The position numbers were made by a program, and so were the translations under genes. The notes beneath the pieces are model-generated. The model searched no databases and was not told the DNA's origin. It saw nothing but the letters and a program-made list of their open reading frames with translations. Source: Haemonchus contortus (Eukaryota > Nematoda > Chromadorea > Rhabditida > Trichostrongylidae). From it: 64,000 nt of DNA. The stretch covers positions 28,594,677-28,658,676 of the forward strand of contig LS997562.1 of assembly GCA_000469685.2 (NCBI GenBank), read 5' to 3'. Positions 1 to 22,100 of the stretch are shown here, piece after piece (position 1 is the stretch's first letter; each line of letters starts with the position of its first letter).

Positions 1-673
1 TGGACGGCTTCCAAAGTAGACTTTTTGGGATCAAGATGATTCCTTGCATAAAATTTTGTTCTAAACTATTGAGGATCTCTGGAATGATTGCTACTTTTTA
101 CAGTCCCTTTCAAAGCCCCATCGTTTATGGGTAGAAGACAACGACGACAAGCTCTCAGATGCTTTTACTTACATCCCTCCATACCGTAGCGCTCGAACTT
201 GAACTCATGGTCAATTGGATGGCCATGTTCCTCCTTATCTTCGATATAAAACGATGATATGCCTACGCCCCTCCATCCCCTCGTTCCCTTTTGGTGAAAC
301 TTCCCTCATCAATAGGAACTCTTTCCTGCTTTCCCTCTTGGTATGGGTTGTAATGACCTAAGAAGTCTATGGAGAGGCTTAAAATGGTGGATCAGGTCTA
401 TGTTGTTAGAGGCTGTTGTCCATAATCAGGAGGAACTGTAGATGGACACATTCCGAAAAAAATACCGTAACCCTAGATGGCTCTAACAACTGGGAATCAC
501 TGTGTACCTCGCTTTCTACAAAATTCTAAGGTACAGACGTAGTGTTGTGAGTGCAACTACAGCTAGAAATAAACGAAAATTAAAATTCGTTCGAAGGAAT
601 GAGATAGGCCTTGGCCTACATGAAGGTTTCCGAAGACGCTTGGAATCAGTGAATAAACGGGAGAACAGCTCAC
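1..673. other. Unassigned left edge, probably myosin intron
   Basis: Lies downstream of the last recognised myosin exon, whose donor is at 673/672 on the minus strand. The rest of the motor, IQ motifs and tail must lie here or further left. I saw no exon I could defend. Confidence 0.3.
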
Positions 674-9835
<9,162 letters not shown>

Positions 9836-9866
9836 CTGTACATCGGATCACTTAGCTAGCCGTCGC

Positions 9867-9940
9867 CTTGTTCTGTAGCTGCCAAAACGAGTTGCTAGCA
9901 TAGAGAAGCCTTGCTTTGAACCCTTCAAAGCGGCGAACTC
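9867..9940 (-). CDS. Candidate extra 5' exon of the class IX myosin
   Basis: After an acceptor-like TTGCAG the minus strand has an open, coding-looking stretch (begins VRRFEGFKARLLYASN). It ends just before an in-frame TAA and only about 30 bases before the acceptor of the exon starting at 9835. The donor is unclear: a GC donor would leave an intron of about 31 bases, which is very short. It may be the next upstream myosin exon, or a chance frame. Confidence 0.35.
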
Positions 9941-12421
9941 CTGCAACTACAATACTGATCAAATACAAAAGCTCAGAATCGAGCACGTAATTCCACATTA
10001 CCCACGAAAAAGGAGGTATAAGTAGGGGTGGTCACATCCATTGGTTTCAGCTACAATTTTGAAAAGAAAAGTTGGGAAAGTTTGGAAAAGTCGAAGCTTT
10101 TAATGTATCCTTATGTACCTGACCTATTGAAGTCACGCTTTCGGACTCAAAAAACTAAGGATGAACGTGTTCACAAAGGCTACTCAGAAACGCACCAAAA
10201 CGGTCGGAGCTCTGCTTGGATTTGGAACGATTTCAAATGACAGAGGTGAGTTTCATTTTGAGGGTTTTTTTTCGAAGCTTCTATCAGACCCTCACGTAAA
10301 ACACAATAGAAAAACGATCACTGCAGATTATAGTGAACGTATAGTATACAGCAGAAAATAAAAATCGCCGTATTGATTGAAAACCGAAATAGCTCAAAGC
10401 AAAGCGCGTGGAAAAGCTGAGTTAAAGGCACAGTTCACGATAACTTTGAGGTACTCTGTTTAGGTTTAGAAGCGGAAGTGTTGATGCAGAGGGGTACATT
10501 GGTGAAGAATAAAGCGAGAATCTGCCTCCTCTAAGACTTTTTGGAAGTAGTGGAATTGGAGGTTGTACGAGATCACTGTGATGGGAATGGCATGTAAGGA
10601 GCGTTTGGACGAGATTTAACTTGCTCCCATTGCTCAGGGAGATGACTACATCAAGCCGAATTTGTCCGAAACTGCCTTTCACTCTCGCTATGGCACGAGA
10701 AAAAATGTTTGAACTTTCTACATGTTAGTCCCTCGAGATAGTGCAGCCTTTACAAAGCCGTTGAAATTCGTCCACTATGGGTGTGGCATTCACACGATAC
10801 TCTGGCCCCTTATTGCGCCCTATCCAAGACCTTTTTCGACCATATAATGGCAGGTATGGTGAAGGGGGAGCTTCGAATTCGTATTATAGGGGAATCTCAG
10901 AAACCATTTTCATCGTGAACTGTGTGTTCAAAGGTCCAAGTAACGATAGCGAATGATTGACCTTTGAAAGCAGATCTTTTTGACAGAGTATTTTCTTTGA
11001 TGCGCTATGCATCCTGAGTTGGAACGCATTTTGGCCAGAGCGGGTTCGAACCCATAAAAACCAAAGCTCCGTCAAATGGAATTTCAGAATAAGAGACAGA
11101 ACAGAACAGATAAAGTAAAAGAAAAGAAAATCAGAAAAAGGATTATGCAGCGATTCCTCCCCTTCATAACTGAACAGACCCATGAGGACTTCATTACTCA
11201 TGAGTGTTGAAATCTTCTTTGAAATAGGAAATTTCGAAAAAGCATCATAACTTCCAAAAATTCGCTAATTTTGATAAATTTCATAGCCGTAAAAAATCCG
11301 GTGAAAAGGGTCCAGAAAGCAAAAATTAAAAGTAAAAAATTCGAAAAATTGCGGAAAGAGACGAAGCTCTAAGCTGTCCCATAAGATCGGCGGCGATTGT
11401 ACCCTTCCTCCTCCCGGGCTGAGAGGAATCCAGTCATCGAAGGCAAATAATCATTGATTGCGTGGGTACGCCTTGACCCAAGATATCTCACGTGAATTTG
11501 AAGATATAGTGTAGACAGGAGGGTTAAACAAAAACAAGAGGATGAGAACAAAAGAACATCTATGATGAACGCATGAAAATATCCCGTAGGGGTGAGGTGA
11601 TTGCTTGCCGAAGAACGTGGGCGGTGCGGGAAGCTAAGAGCGATGAGCAGCAGGATTTATGGGATTCGGAGTGGGGGAATTTGGGTGATCCGATAGATCA
11701 ATATGCGGGATAGAAAAAAGCAGAGAGGGAGAGAGGAGGGAGGGGCTCATAGAAGCGGCTGCTCACAACAAACGGCGACAAAGACACCGGCACAGCGGGG
11801 AGAGCGCAGAAATACACGCGGCGATCGTGGAAAGTTGGCAACTCGGAAGTCGCTGAAAAGCCCCCCCCCCCCCCCCCAATTCAAATCTGAACTCAAATCG
11901 ATCAGAGTTTCGAGCACTAAAAATTGAAAGGGTCTGTAAAATTGTAAAATCTTCTGACCGAGTCGTGAAATTATAGCGATTTTTTGCTACTTACGAACAA
12001 TGCTGTAAATCTCGCTGACGCAAGCTGAGGAGAGATAACGAAACCGCGAGGGGAACGGAAAATGGAGTGCTGCGGATTTCAGGGAGGTTCTACTGGGAGG
12101 AGCCGATCGGGGTTCTTCCGGTACTGATAGCGTTGTCAGCAGCAATTAACTGCTACATCGACAGAGCGGCAAGTGTCATCGATCACTCCACTGACAACAC
12201 AGAAATCCAGACAACACCACTCGGGTAATCTGCCGCGATTTCCCACAAAAAACCCAGTGGCTTGTGCTGTGATAGAAATATTGAAAGAGTAAGACATGCG
12301 AAATGCTTCACTATATGAAGATTTCAGTTCCGCGGGCTCTGAGATTGAATTAACACTCGGAAAACACTTGAAGCTTAAAAAGATTTTGTTCGGCTATTGC
12401 GGACACAATGAAAAACATTAC
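9941..12421. other. Unassigned region upstream of the myosin
   Basis: No gene was recognised. It contains a poly-C tract (about 11861-11877) and G/A-rich low-complexity sequence (about 11700-11860). The frames there are compositional artefacts. Confidence 0.4.
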
Positions 12422-12577
12422 TACAACATGCCCGCTGAACAACCTTTCCGAGACGCGGTCGGCATCCAGATCTATTTCGTCGATTCGGACAGATCTCTTT
12501 TTTTGAACATTCCGAGCGTAACGTCTGGGAACCCACTCTAGCTCAAGTTCATCCTCGAAGCCAGCCAACAAGAGTCT
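12422..12577 (-). CDS. Candidate coding exon, unknown gene
   Basis: On the minus strand an acceptor-like TTTCATTAG precedes 52 open codons rich in charged residues (contains GFEDELELEWVPRRYAR), ending at a GTAATG donor. Both edges are phase 0. It could be a distant 5' exon of the class IX myosin or part of a separate gene. I do not recognise the protein. Confidence 0.35.
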
Positions 12578-13146
12578 CTAATGAAAAATACATTTGGTAT
12601 TTCGCTAATAAACTGTAGGTAATATGATCGGGATACGCATAAGCACAGGTTTGGAGGTTTGGTTTAGATAAAAGTATCATCATGAACTGGGGAGAGTCAA
12701 GAGAATCGTTCGTCATCGCTATTTTCTACATCACTTCCCCACTACTTACGAACTCATACTTGGCCCAGTTTACGCCAAATAGCAGAGTAGTCACACTGAT
12801 GATCTAGTGCCATGGATCTCCATCACCTATGGTGCTCTCGCCGAAGGATCTTTTACCGGTTGGTGAAGAGACTACTTGGCACCCCAGCTTCTGCTTGGGG
12901 GAGTTAATCGCAGACCGAAAGTCACCGGTACTTGCCCAGAGATTCAAGTCGATCAGGAAAAGGACTCTCTGTTTTGCTATGCTGGGTCAATTCATACCTT
13001 CTGATTCCCCGCAGGAGCATCAATGCATGCCTTGGTGGAGAGCCTACGAGTTAACCGAGTATCGCGCACATCACATCGCTCAGCTAAAAGCTTGCGTTCG
13101 AGTGACTGAGAAGTAACAGGAAACTGTTTGGGCTGTCTCTAACGGA

Positions 13147-13249
13147 TAAGCCCTTGTCCACAATGGGACAGCCTAGCCAGCTGCCTGGAGTCTCAAGTCG
13201 GGAGACTTCAGGGAGCTGGCTAGCTGTCCCATTGTGGATAAGGGGCTTA
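13147..13249. repeat. Foldback hairpin, arms about 48 bp
   Basis: Arm 13147-13194 pairs with 13202-13249 at roughly 90 percent over a 7-base loop. This is a MITE-like hairpin with no coding content. The rest of 12578-13860 shows nothing recognised. Confidence 0.75.
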
Positions 13250-13861
13250 GACTGTTCCTGCCAAAAATTTATGACCATGACCGCCAGCTCAAAAGGAGAA
13301 CTTAGAGGCGATCTGTAATTTCAATGCAGGAACGCTTGCAAGGGAAGCGTGTTTTGAAGATTCGTCGATGCAGGGTAGGAAGACCAAGTACAATGCTAGC
13401 GGACTGACCGAGACGAGAGGCTTCGCTCGCTGCACGCCATATTCAAAATTTGGGAAGAACTGCCCTCGGAACATGCAACAGCAGAGGCGTCGGCGGCGTG
13501 GTGTCCTCGTTCATGCACGTTTGGCAATGAATGTCGATTCGTTCGACAGCTTGACATCAAATCGGAAGAATGTGCCTAAAAATGTGGCTCAACCCACCTG
13601 AAAGATTTTCGTTGTTCACACACTAACATCGAGCTAGAAGGAAGAAGAGCTGGAAACGTTTTATATGGATCTGGTGAGGTTCTACGGAGATGACCATACT
13701 TCTTCAAGGTCATCGTCTTGATTTTAACGCCGATAATGGCCCCGAACGAACGGCTGAAGAGCACGTCGGAAATCATTTAATGGAATGGAATGAGCTGGGT
13801 GAAAGCTGTCCGAGTTTATTATGTGTATCCACACTGTAGATGATAATGCGCAGTTCCAAAA

Positions 13862-14340
13862 GCCCTCCCATTTGGACATGGACATGGGTGTCTTATGGCG
13901 GACACAATGATATAGATCACACTTGCTCCATAAGGAAGCTTGGCCTGAATGACGTCGCTTTTGTTCCGAAGTTCTTCACGGGATCGGACCATCGCCTACA
14001 TTCTGTTCCTCAGTAATTGAAGAGAGAGAGCTGTGAGTTCTCAAGACTTGTCAACTGGGATCACTTCATTTGCGAGTTTGTGATAAAATACCGTCAGCGC
14101 CAACAACGATGAGAAATACCGGCTCTTCGAACATTTTGACGATACTGCTAAGAAAGCAGAGAGTCTACATGTGGCCAACGATGTCGCAGCTCTTTCCAAA
14201 ACAGCAAAATTTGGAAAGGGCATTCGCAAAGCCCACGAGCTTCGCGAATACAACACCAAATAACTTCTCTTCTCAAAGGCAATGGAGTAGGTCTGTACGA
14301 AACATCACAGTTGTTTGCAGAGAGTTTCGAAGAAAGAAGG
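13862..14340 (+). mobile_element. Decayed RTE-type non-LTR retrotransposon fragment (endonuclease end)
   Basis: Frame-broken translation shows WTWVSYGG, then an IDH block, then GSDHRL at about 13981-13998. This is the C-terminal signature of apurinic-type endonucleases in RTE-like elements. The following sequence is alignable by eye with the fragment at 15.4 kb (reads ...FHFICEFV... in both). It is a fossil with stops and shifts. Confidence 0.6.
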
Positions 14341-15159
14341 TTGTGATATAGTGATTGCTGTATAACAACTGTGGTACATAAGACACGTTAAAGGGTGTTT
14401 TTTTCATTTTTATTCATCTACGCCGCTTCGATCGACTCTCTCCACACAGCCAAAACTCCTCGTCGTCCAGGAATAAACTGTGAAGTAACATCGGAGTACG
14501 ACAGAGGCATCAAAAAGCAGTATCTAACTAACGCGTGGCAGGCACAACAGACATTGTATCTGTACATCTGGATCATCCTCACAAATGAAAACTTTGGTGC
14601 ATCGGCCAGATTAGAAGAAGAAAACAGCTACGAAAACGTAACTTGCTCATTCATTGTACAAGCGAAAGAGAGCTGTGCTGAATGTATAAACATAAACTTT
14701 CTAAACTTGGTAGAGTGCTCGCGGGTTCATTTATAAGATGTCATAAACAATCGGCTTAGGATAGCAGGCTCGCAACAAAGCTACTTTTAGCCACACTCGG
14801 TACAAGTCCTCTTCCAACCACTTCAATTCATTCGAAAGCATTGCAAAACAAAGATTATGCGTGTTCATATGCAATTACAGACAAAGTACTTGGGTTCCAA
14901 GGTGGGCGCATTCAGAGTAAGTGCGGACTGGTATGTTTTTACGCGCAGACTATTCCGTTTTACCGCAGATACATCTGTAAGAACGAAGATACATGCGTAA
15001 AGACGAACTGGTCTGCGTAAATACCGATTTTTTAATCAGTGTCTGCTTGAAAAACGGAATAGCCTACGTAAAAACGCTTCTACTATGAATGCGCCAGGCG
15101 GTGCTATTTATTTCTAATCACGGTAGCAATATGCACTTGCGTTCAGATCACAACACCTT

Positions 15160-16060
15160 CAACCTACATCAGGTTCTATTCGATTTCAATGGGAAGACGG
15201 AATATTCGTGCTTTCAGAGATTCCAGAAGCCTTCCGATTTGCGATGGGCATGGGTGTCTCCTGATGGGCAGTTCCATGACGCAATAAGCCACATCTTCTT
15301 CATTGCTAAGTTTTGTTTGATGACGTCGTTTTTGTTCCGAAGTTCTACGGGATCAAACAGTCGTCTAGTTTCTGTTTCTCACTGATGTTTCTCACTGATT
15401 CCAAAGAGAGCTGTGAAGGTCAAGGAATAATCATTTCATTTGCGGGTTCGTGAGAAGCGTCTGTGAGCATTGTTGAGGAATACACCCGGTTCTTCGAATA
15501 TCTTCACTATATATCTACTCCATTTTCCTGTCAAGAAAACAGAGTGACTACAGGCAGCCAATGGTGTCTCTCTTTGAAGACTCTCGAGCTGAGATGGCAG
15601 CGTGGAATCGCGCGATCTACAGACATTCATCAGCAAATTCGAAAATCCACAGCTGTGCTGAAAAGCGATGAAGCAGGATCTGAAGAAGGGAAGCTCCGGC
15701 GTGAAACCGCCGAGACTGGATAGAGCATTCACGAAGCCCGCAGGAGCTTCACCAATTACAACATCAAGATGAGTTCTTTCTCTCTCAATGGGCGATGGAG
15801 CATGGAATGTACTTAGGTTTCTTTGGTAGCCACCTACCATTTTAGGCAAGACGGATATGTCGTTCCTTCGGTTCTTCCTTTCGAAAATCGAAATGTCATC
15901 ACGTCGATGAAGAATTGTGCGGCGCGCGATCTCGATAGGACCAACAAGAATATCTAAGGAGCCAGTCATAGTCAAAACCCTCGCTCGGCCCTTCGCGCGG
16001 TACCTGCCGGAATGTAAAGTGTTCGTGTCGTTGAAATCCAGGAAGAGCAAAATGGAGATC
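15160..16060 (+). mobile_element. Decayed RTE-type endonuclease/reverse transcriptase fragment
   Basis: The endonuclease end reads RWAWVSPDGQFHDAISHIF (about 15240-15300) with a degraded SDH block. About 600 bp later come pieces of the RT N-terminal region, including GPTRI and LARPFARYLPECKV near 15940-16015, in several frames. It is clearly non-functional. The order matches nematode RTE-like elements. 14341-15159 holds no recognised gene. Confidence 0.6.
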
Positions 16061-17258
16061 TAGGCGATATTGGCAACAATCCGCTTACTGTCTGTAATTT
16101 ACACACCCGATACCCTTCTATTAACAAGAAGTATAGGGAAAAACGACTTACATATTAATTTATTGTAACGCATAAAAATGGGTAACAACAGAAATAAAGA
16201 AAAAATGATCCCAAATTCTCACAGTATACAAAAAGTGATTTCTAGAATGGATGGTATTAGTAGTTTTGAAAATACTACATTCCTTAAATGACTTTATGTT
16301 TGTAACAATACTATAGAAACAGAAAAGCAAACCCCCTGAGACTTCCTTCCGCCTCATCACTGGGAGCGAATCTTTGGGAATTCAGGTGTTTCCACATTAA
16401 ATAAATCACTTTGTTCTCAATGACTTCAGGAGCACATGGCGATTTTAAATACTTCTACGAGATGAGTGGAAGCCAGCATCAGTTCCCTGAATAATTTTAG
16501 CCTTGGACTTGGGCGAAAATACTAACATACTCACGAAAAATACTCACGAAAGTTACTATTCGTACAAAAAAATTGAAACGTTGTAAGCACCTATTTCAGC
16601 ACTTTACGCTTTACGTCAGCTCCAGCTACATCAGAGAAATAAATGCTACTACTTCCGGCTAAGTACAAGACCCTGATTAGGGAGGAAACCAATATTAGCT
16701 TTGACTCATCTGCTGTAAACCTCTGTAAATCTCGACTCGACGTGAAAAGGTATGACCGGTTTCCTCGCTTATCCACCTCCTTGGGGTAATGTTATAGATG
16801 GGAGACTGTTGTCTTTTACAGAAAATGAATCAAACAACGTTGTCTTCCGGAAGTTATTTATCATGCTGTATTACGGAAACAGCGTGTTTAAACAGCAGTT
16901 CAGCTCTAGTTGGAGCAGACAAGCGGTTCATAGTTAAAGGCAAGATTTCAAGCATGTTGCGTGCGTGAAAAAATTAGAATGTGTACGCGTACAAGGCCTT
17001 GCCACGAGTTCACGTTGCATAGTTGCTTAATAATCAGAGCTGTCGAGGGGCTCCCCCTTCATCAGTTCGGTCACTTGAATCTTTCTTTTCCACTTTATCT
17101 GCATTATTTTGCTCCTATATTCACTGAGATGGAAAAGATTCGTTGCTCGTGGAAGATGCCCAGCAAGAAATTGCAGTTGACATGATGTTAAACTACTTTA
17201 AGCAAAACTCACTTCGAACCTGCGCAGGTGTTTTACAGCCTTAGAAAAGTTATTGTGA
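16061..17258. other. Unassigned region left of the palindrome
   Basis: AT-rich, with no recognised exon or repeat family. The palindrome begins sharply at 17259. Confidence 0.4.
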
Positions 17259-18093
17259 GATTTAGAGCGGTAGGCTTCGCTGACGTTTGACTTCTTGAGT
17301 ATGTCGTAGTCCCATATGTAGAGATATCTAACAGGACTACACTCGTACCGATTTAGGAAATGAGCTCAAAATGTATCAATGCTTTCTTCTGTTGATGCTT
17401 TCGCCGCGTCCCTATTCATAATCGGCTAGCATTACCTGATTCATGCACAATTTACGTTCACGTTTATTTGAGAGAAACCAGTGCTCGCTTTTATTAGAAG
17501 TAGTGAATTCTTGGGTGGGTGCGATTACTTGATTCTCGATTTGGCCGTAGCATCATGGTAGTTCTGCGTGGGCGAATGGTGTACGTGGCATTGATTTTCC
17601 AAAACAACCCTATAACATCGATTATCTCTTGACTTTCAAATGAATCCTAGTGAAATTTTTACCAATTAAACACTACTTTCTGATGATGACACCTGTCATT
17701 ACGCACTTGCTCCACCCGATTTACTCGAAAAACACTGCCAATGCCATACCAACGTGCCTTGATGCGAAATTCATCTAATCGTCGATTCGTTCCAATTCAC
17801 ATTCAAAACAGTCGCAAGAAAAGGTTAGGCGAAAAAGGCGCATTCAACTATTTTTGTTTTGTTCGGAGATAGCGTAATGAATTCAGGGGATATCACTTTC
17901 TTTTTTACGGTTTATGGATTTAAGGAATTTGAAGCTAGTAACCCACGTTGTGTTTTGGCAACGATCAATTGTTGACTGAAATAGCCTCAACTGTTAGAAT
18001 GCATGGTAATGGTGCTCACCATCATCGTATCCATCAGCAGATTGACGCGATCCTACTATATATAACGCGCTAAGTGTGTCTGTTGGTTTGTCT

Positions 18094-18098
<5 letters not shown>

Positions 18099-18166
<68 letters not shown>
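18099..18166. repeat. (TG)n microsatellite inside the Helitron
   Basis: Uninterrupted TG dinucleotides following the conserved Helitron head. Confidence 0.97.
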
Positions 18167-18168
<2 letters not shown>

Positions 18169-18170
18169 AC

Positions 18171-19150
18171 CGGAAATTCATAACTCCGGTTCCCGTCGAC
18201 CTAGAGAGTTCAAATTTGGTAGGTGTAAGGGGGGCAGGATGGGAACACTAATGGTGGGTGGTGGGGCTGGACTCCGCCCACAGGGGGCGGGGCGTGCGCG
18301 ATAGAAATTTTGGGCCGCAAATTCATAACTCCGGTTCCCGTCGACCTACAGAGTTCAAATTTGGTAGGTGTAAGGGGGGCAGGATGGGAACACTAATGGT
18401 GGGTAGTGGGGCCGGACTCCGCCCACAGGGGGCGGGGTTTGTGCGAAATACATGTTTGAGCGCAAATTCATAACTCCGGTTTCCGTCGACCTACAGAGTT
18501 CAAATTTGGTAGGTGTAAGGGGGGCAGGATGGGAACACTAATGGTGGGTGGTAGGACCGGACTCCGCCTACAAGGGGCGGAGTTTGTGTGAAAAACTTAA
18601 ACTTGGACCTAGAGCGTTCAAATTTGGTAGGAATACAGACGGCAGGGTGGAAACACTTAGGGTGGGTGGCAGGACCGGACTCCGCCCACGAGGGGCGGGG
18701 TTTGTGTGAAAAACTTAACTTGGACTTAGAGAGTCCGAATTTGGTAGGAGTACAGGCGGCAGGGTGGAAACACTTATGGTGGGTGGCAGGACCGGATTCC
18801 GCCCACAAGGGGCGGGGTTTGTGTGAAAAACTTAAACTTGGACCTAGAGCGTTCAAATTCGGTAGGAATACAGACGGCAAGGTGGAAACACTTATGGTGG
18901 GTGGCAGGACCGGACTCCGCCCACAAGGGGCGGGGTTTGTGTGAAAAACTCGAACTTGGACCTATAGCGTTCAAATTTGGTAGGAATACAGGCGGCAGGG
19001 CGGAAACACTTATGGTGGGTGGCAGGACCGGGCTCCGCCCACAAGGGGCGGGGTTTGTGTGAAAAACTTAAACTTGGACCTAGAGCGTTCAAATTTGGTA
19101 GGAATACAGGCGGCAGGGTGGAAACACTGATGATAGGTTGCAAGACGAAA
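18171..19150. repeat. Minisatellite: three units of about 145 bp, then about five of 118 bp
   Basis: All units share AGTTCAAATTTGGTAGG-like and GACTCCGCCCACA-GGGGCGGGG blocks. The second group has shorter units beginning CTTAAACTTGGACC. The long repetitive frames on both strands here follow the repeat period and are not genes. Related decayed units occur at 41.7-42.25 kb and about 55.98 kb. Confidence 0.92.
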
Positions 19151-22100
19151 CTCCGCCCCAAAGGACTGGGCGTGAATAAATACTGTTGGTTCGGACCCAG
19201 ACCGTTGAAGCTTGAAGGCACAAGGAGTTGGCTGGGAACATTGATGGTAGCTAACATAGTAGACTCAGCCGCGATGAAGTCTGAATACTTATTCTCTAAA
19301 TAAGTTTTGTGATATAATGCGTTGTTTTATTCGGACACAGCGAAGATGGCTTACAGAAAAAATCGCGCACAGTTTGAAGCTAATACTGAGGGTGTACAGC
19401 TTTCAAAGAAAAAGTAGAATCCGAAGTGTTATTTGCGCATAGCAAATTTCTCAGAGGAAGGAGGAGCGCCCGGCGTAGCCGGGCGAACCCATTAGAAGGA
19501 GGGAAGCCCGGCGCTAGCTGGGCGGCCCGACTGGTATGTCATAAGCTCCGTTCAACGTCGCCTGTGCGCAGTTACGTAACCACCAACCCCTGAAATAGTT
19601 GCCACTGCAATCAAGTCTCATAAGGTTAGTATTCGGCGGACATCCAGGATCTCATTATATTTCAAAGGGTTTCCATCTCCAAATAGGAAAAGTTTCCACA
19701 AACCCCATTTTATGTTGCGTTACGCATTCGGGTCTCTGGTCATTGATCCTGTTGACAGTTGAGAATTTAGCTCCAACAGAGTAGGTCATGTCGTATCTGA
19801 AAGCTCACATTTTCCGTTGCTATTCTTACTAAGCATAGGTCTATAAACTTTACAAATTCTCTCTAGTAAGAGTTTTCATCACCTTGCAATTGACGCATTA
19901 CCCTGAATGTTCTTTTGGTTGATGTAGAGCCTTTCGAGAGTGTAGTCGGTTTCTTCTGGTCCAATCTGTAAGAAAGCAAGGGAGTTGTCCGAGTTGTAAG
20001 ATGCCTCTGTTTTCAAAAGCTCACGCTGAATATTAGGTGCGTATTTCTTTTTGGAGGCAGTGGAGTCATTGAACCTAGCTTCCAGTAACAGTCTCCGCAA
20101 ATTTATTTTTTTTTTTGTTTTTTCATGCGTTCTACGACACGCCAGCTACACCGGGCGAGGCAAGACTGACAGTGTGACTCAAAAGAATAATAATTGAGGC
20201 ATTAACATTATTTCGTCTGTTCCCACCGTAATCATTAGCACTCAATATTTTTTTCAAAATCCACTTGATGAGCGTTGCACAAGAAAACGATTTTCTTGAA
20301 ATATTTGATAGCTAATGACCGAGTTTTCGTAACTTTCCTTAATCTCATTTCCTGCTCTATTTCAGCTCAAACGCTGAGCAGTATCGTGAAATGAAAGTCA
20401 GTAAGTCACGAAAAACAGCAGAGAAAATAGTTGTAATGTTGAAAACTGCTCCTGATCGCTATCGTTTTCTCTAAAACTGCTCTCAAGATGCAGAGACAAC
20501 CATAATCGTTCGCTTAGGGATAGCAAGTATTAATGGTATCATAGGTCGGTTGAATACCACAAGTTTGACTGTCATAAGAAAACACTTCAAACCCGGAATT
20601 TGAAGTAGTGGTTCCACCAGAATCCGTTGGGGTTCCTTGCGTTTGGCGTTCTGTCACCTCTCATTTCCACTCTCAACGTCACATTGGGGTCTTTGTAAGT
20701 GAGCTGGTGAAGAGCCTCGTTGCCCAACCAGAAGGTAGTGTTCTGGATAATTAACGGTCATATCGTACGAAGGCTCTGAAAAGTTTACTTCAATGAGTTT
20801 CACTTCGACTCACCTTTCCGATCTTCCCAAATCCCTGTCTGTACTCCGTCCAGCTACGATCCCAGAACGAGTCACTGCCGTTAACTCTTCTGCAATTTGG
20901 ACGAGGTAGAAGGGTAGAAAATAGCGTTTAAATGGTGCTTTTTCGTAAGGAGAAGTGATAAAAGGGGACGAATGTTGACGAAAAACAAGGCGACCTCAAA
21001 CCCCGAACATGCTGATCATTACGCAGTACCAACAGTTGTTGAGCGAGGCGAAAGATAAGGAGGGAAGTTCTCTGCCTCAGTTTCCACTCTCACGATTAAG
21101 TCGATATGCATCTAACGACTAGTTGACCGAAAGATATTAGAGGTCGCGATTGCTATGACCTGAGGAGTCAAGTGTCTGCACCGCTACAATTTTCAGCCTT
21201 TCCAGAGGTGAAAATTCCTACTCTTAGTTGAGAACACTAAATTTTCGATGTCAAAACCCAGTAGTCTCTTCTGTCTAGAACTGAAAAGTTGTTTCAAACC
21301 TCTGGAATACGACCCATCCACCTCCAGCGGTATGCATGTCGCAGTATACATTGAAAGGTTTACCGTTTACAACGATGCTGTATTCACCATCACTGAAAAT
21401 AAAACCACACAAGTTCGAGTAAGAGTGAGGGCCGGAGTCAGCATCTTCCCTTTTTGAACTTACTCTCTGTACCCAGCTTTGTACCAGTCCTCACAGTCGC
21501 TCATTACCTTACTAGTTTCACACACAAAGCATTTTTCTTTCATACAGTCTGTCGTACCCCAAGTACCTGTAATATTTTCCATCGACCAATATTCTCGTAT
21601 TCTCGGTGAGTGAAGTTATGAGACTATCAATTAAGATCAGAAATGAAACTGAATGCCCTGCCTTTCTTGAACGACGAGTATATGCATTGATAGGAGGAGT
21701 TTGAGGGCTCTGAAGAAAGGCCCTCATTGTTAAGAAGATCACGGGGAACCGTATCCCATAAATTACCCACTTCCTTTTTTCAAGTTGAAAGACGAGCAGC
21801 CATCTCTCCATGAACATTTGCCGTATCTGCACTGTCCAGCCGTCCAATAAGATTTGCATCCATTGGCTTCTCCAAGCGCTAAACAGTATTATTCCCACCA
21901 CAAAACAATTAGCATTCTCACCCGAACGTGCCGTCAGGCGTCATATTTTCCGGCCACTTTCCTTCTTTGCTTTAGTCGCAAACTGAGCTTGTTCACATGG
22001 TTCTCTCTAACAATTATTTGTTTGGATGGTTATGTCAGCTTGAAGTCTATTTCTAGATTTTCTCAATGAGGCGCGGTCACCAACATAAGATGGGGTTTTG

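Larger units (their letters stand above)
18051..19534 (+). mobile_element. Non-autonomous Helitron, 1,484 bp, with minisatellite core
   Basis: The right palindrome arm keeps the empty site between 27384 and 27385, which fixes both ends exactly. The element begins TCCTACTATATATAACGCGC and ends CTGG. It sits between host A and T with no target duplication, which is the Helitron rule (TC...CTRR, A^T insertion). Near the 3' end are two hairpins: 19467-19485 (8-bp stem, 3-base loop) and 19506-19523 (7-bp stem with one G-T pair, 4-base loop), the second 7 bases before CTGG. It encodes no Rep/helicase. Inside are a (TG)n tract and tandem 145-bp and 118-bp units. Confidence 0.9.

Noticed and set aside
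11703..11927. Basic, low-complexity frame ending in a Pro run
   Set aside because: Caused by a GA-rich tract and a poly-C run. No supporting exon structure.
16163..16360. Minus-strand frame left of the palindrome
   Set aside because: No family, no splice signals and AT-rich composition.
18171..19150. Possible CRISPR-like array of regular repeats
   Set aside because: Units are contiguous with no unique spacers, and they lie inside a Helitron in a eukaryotic genome.
18258..19303. Long repetitive frames on both strands in the Helitron
   Set aside because: They follow the 118-145-bp tandem units, have no splice context and appear on both strands at once.
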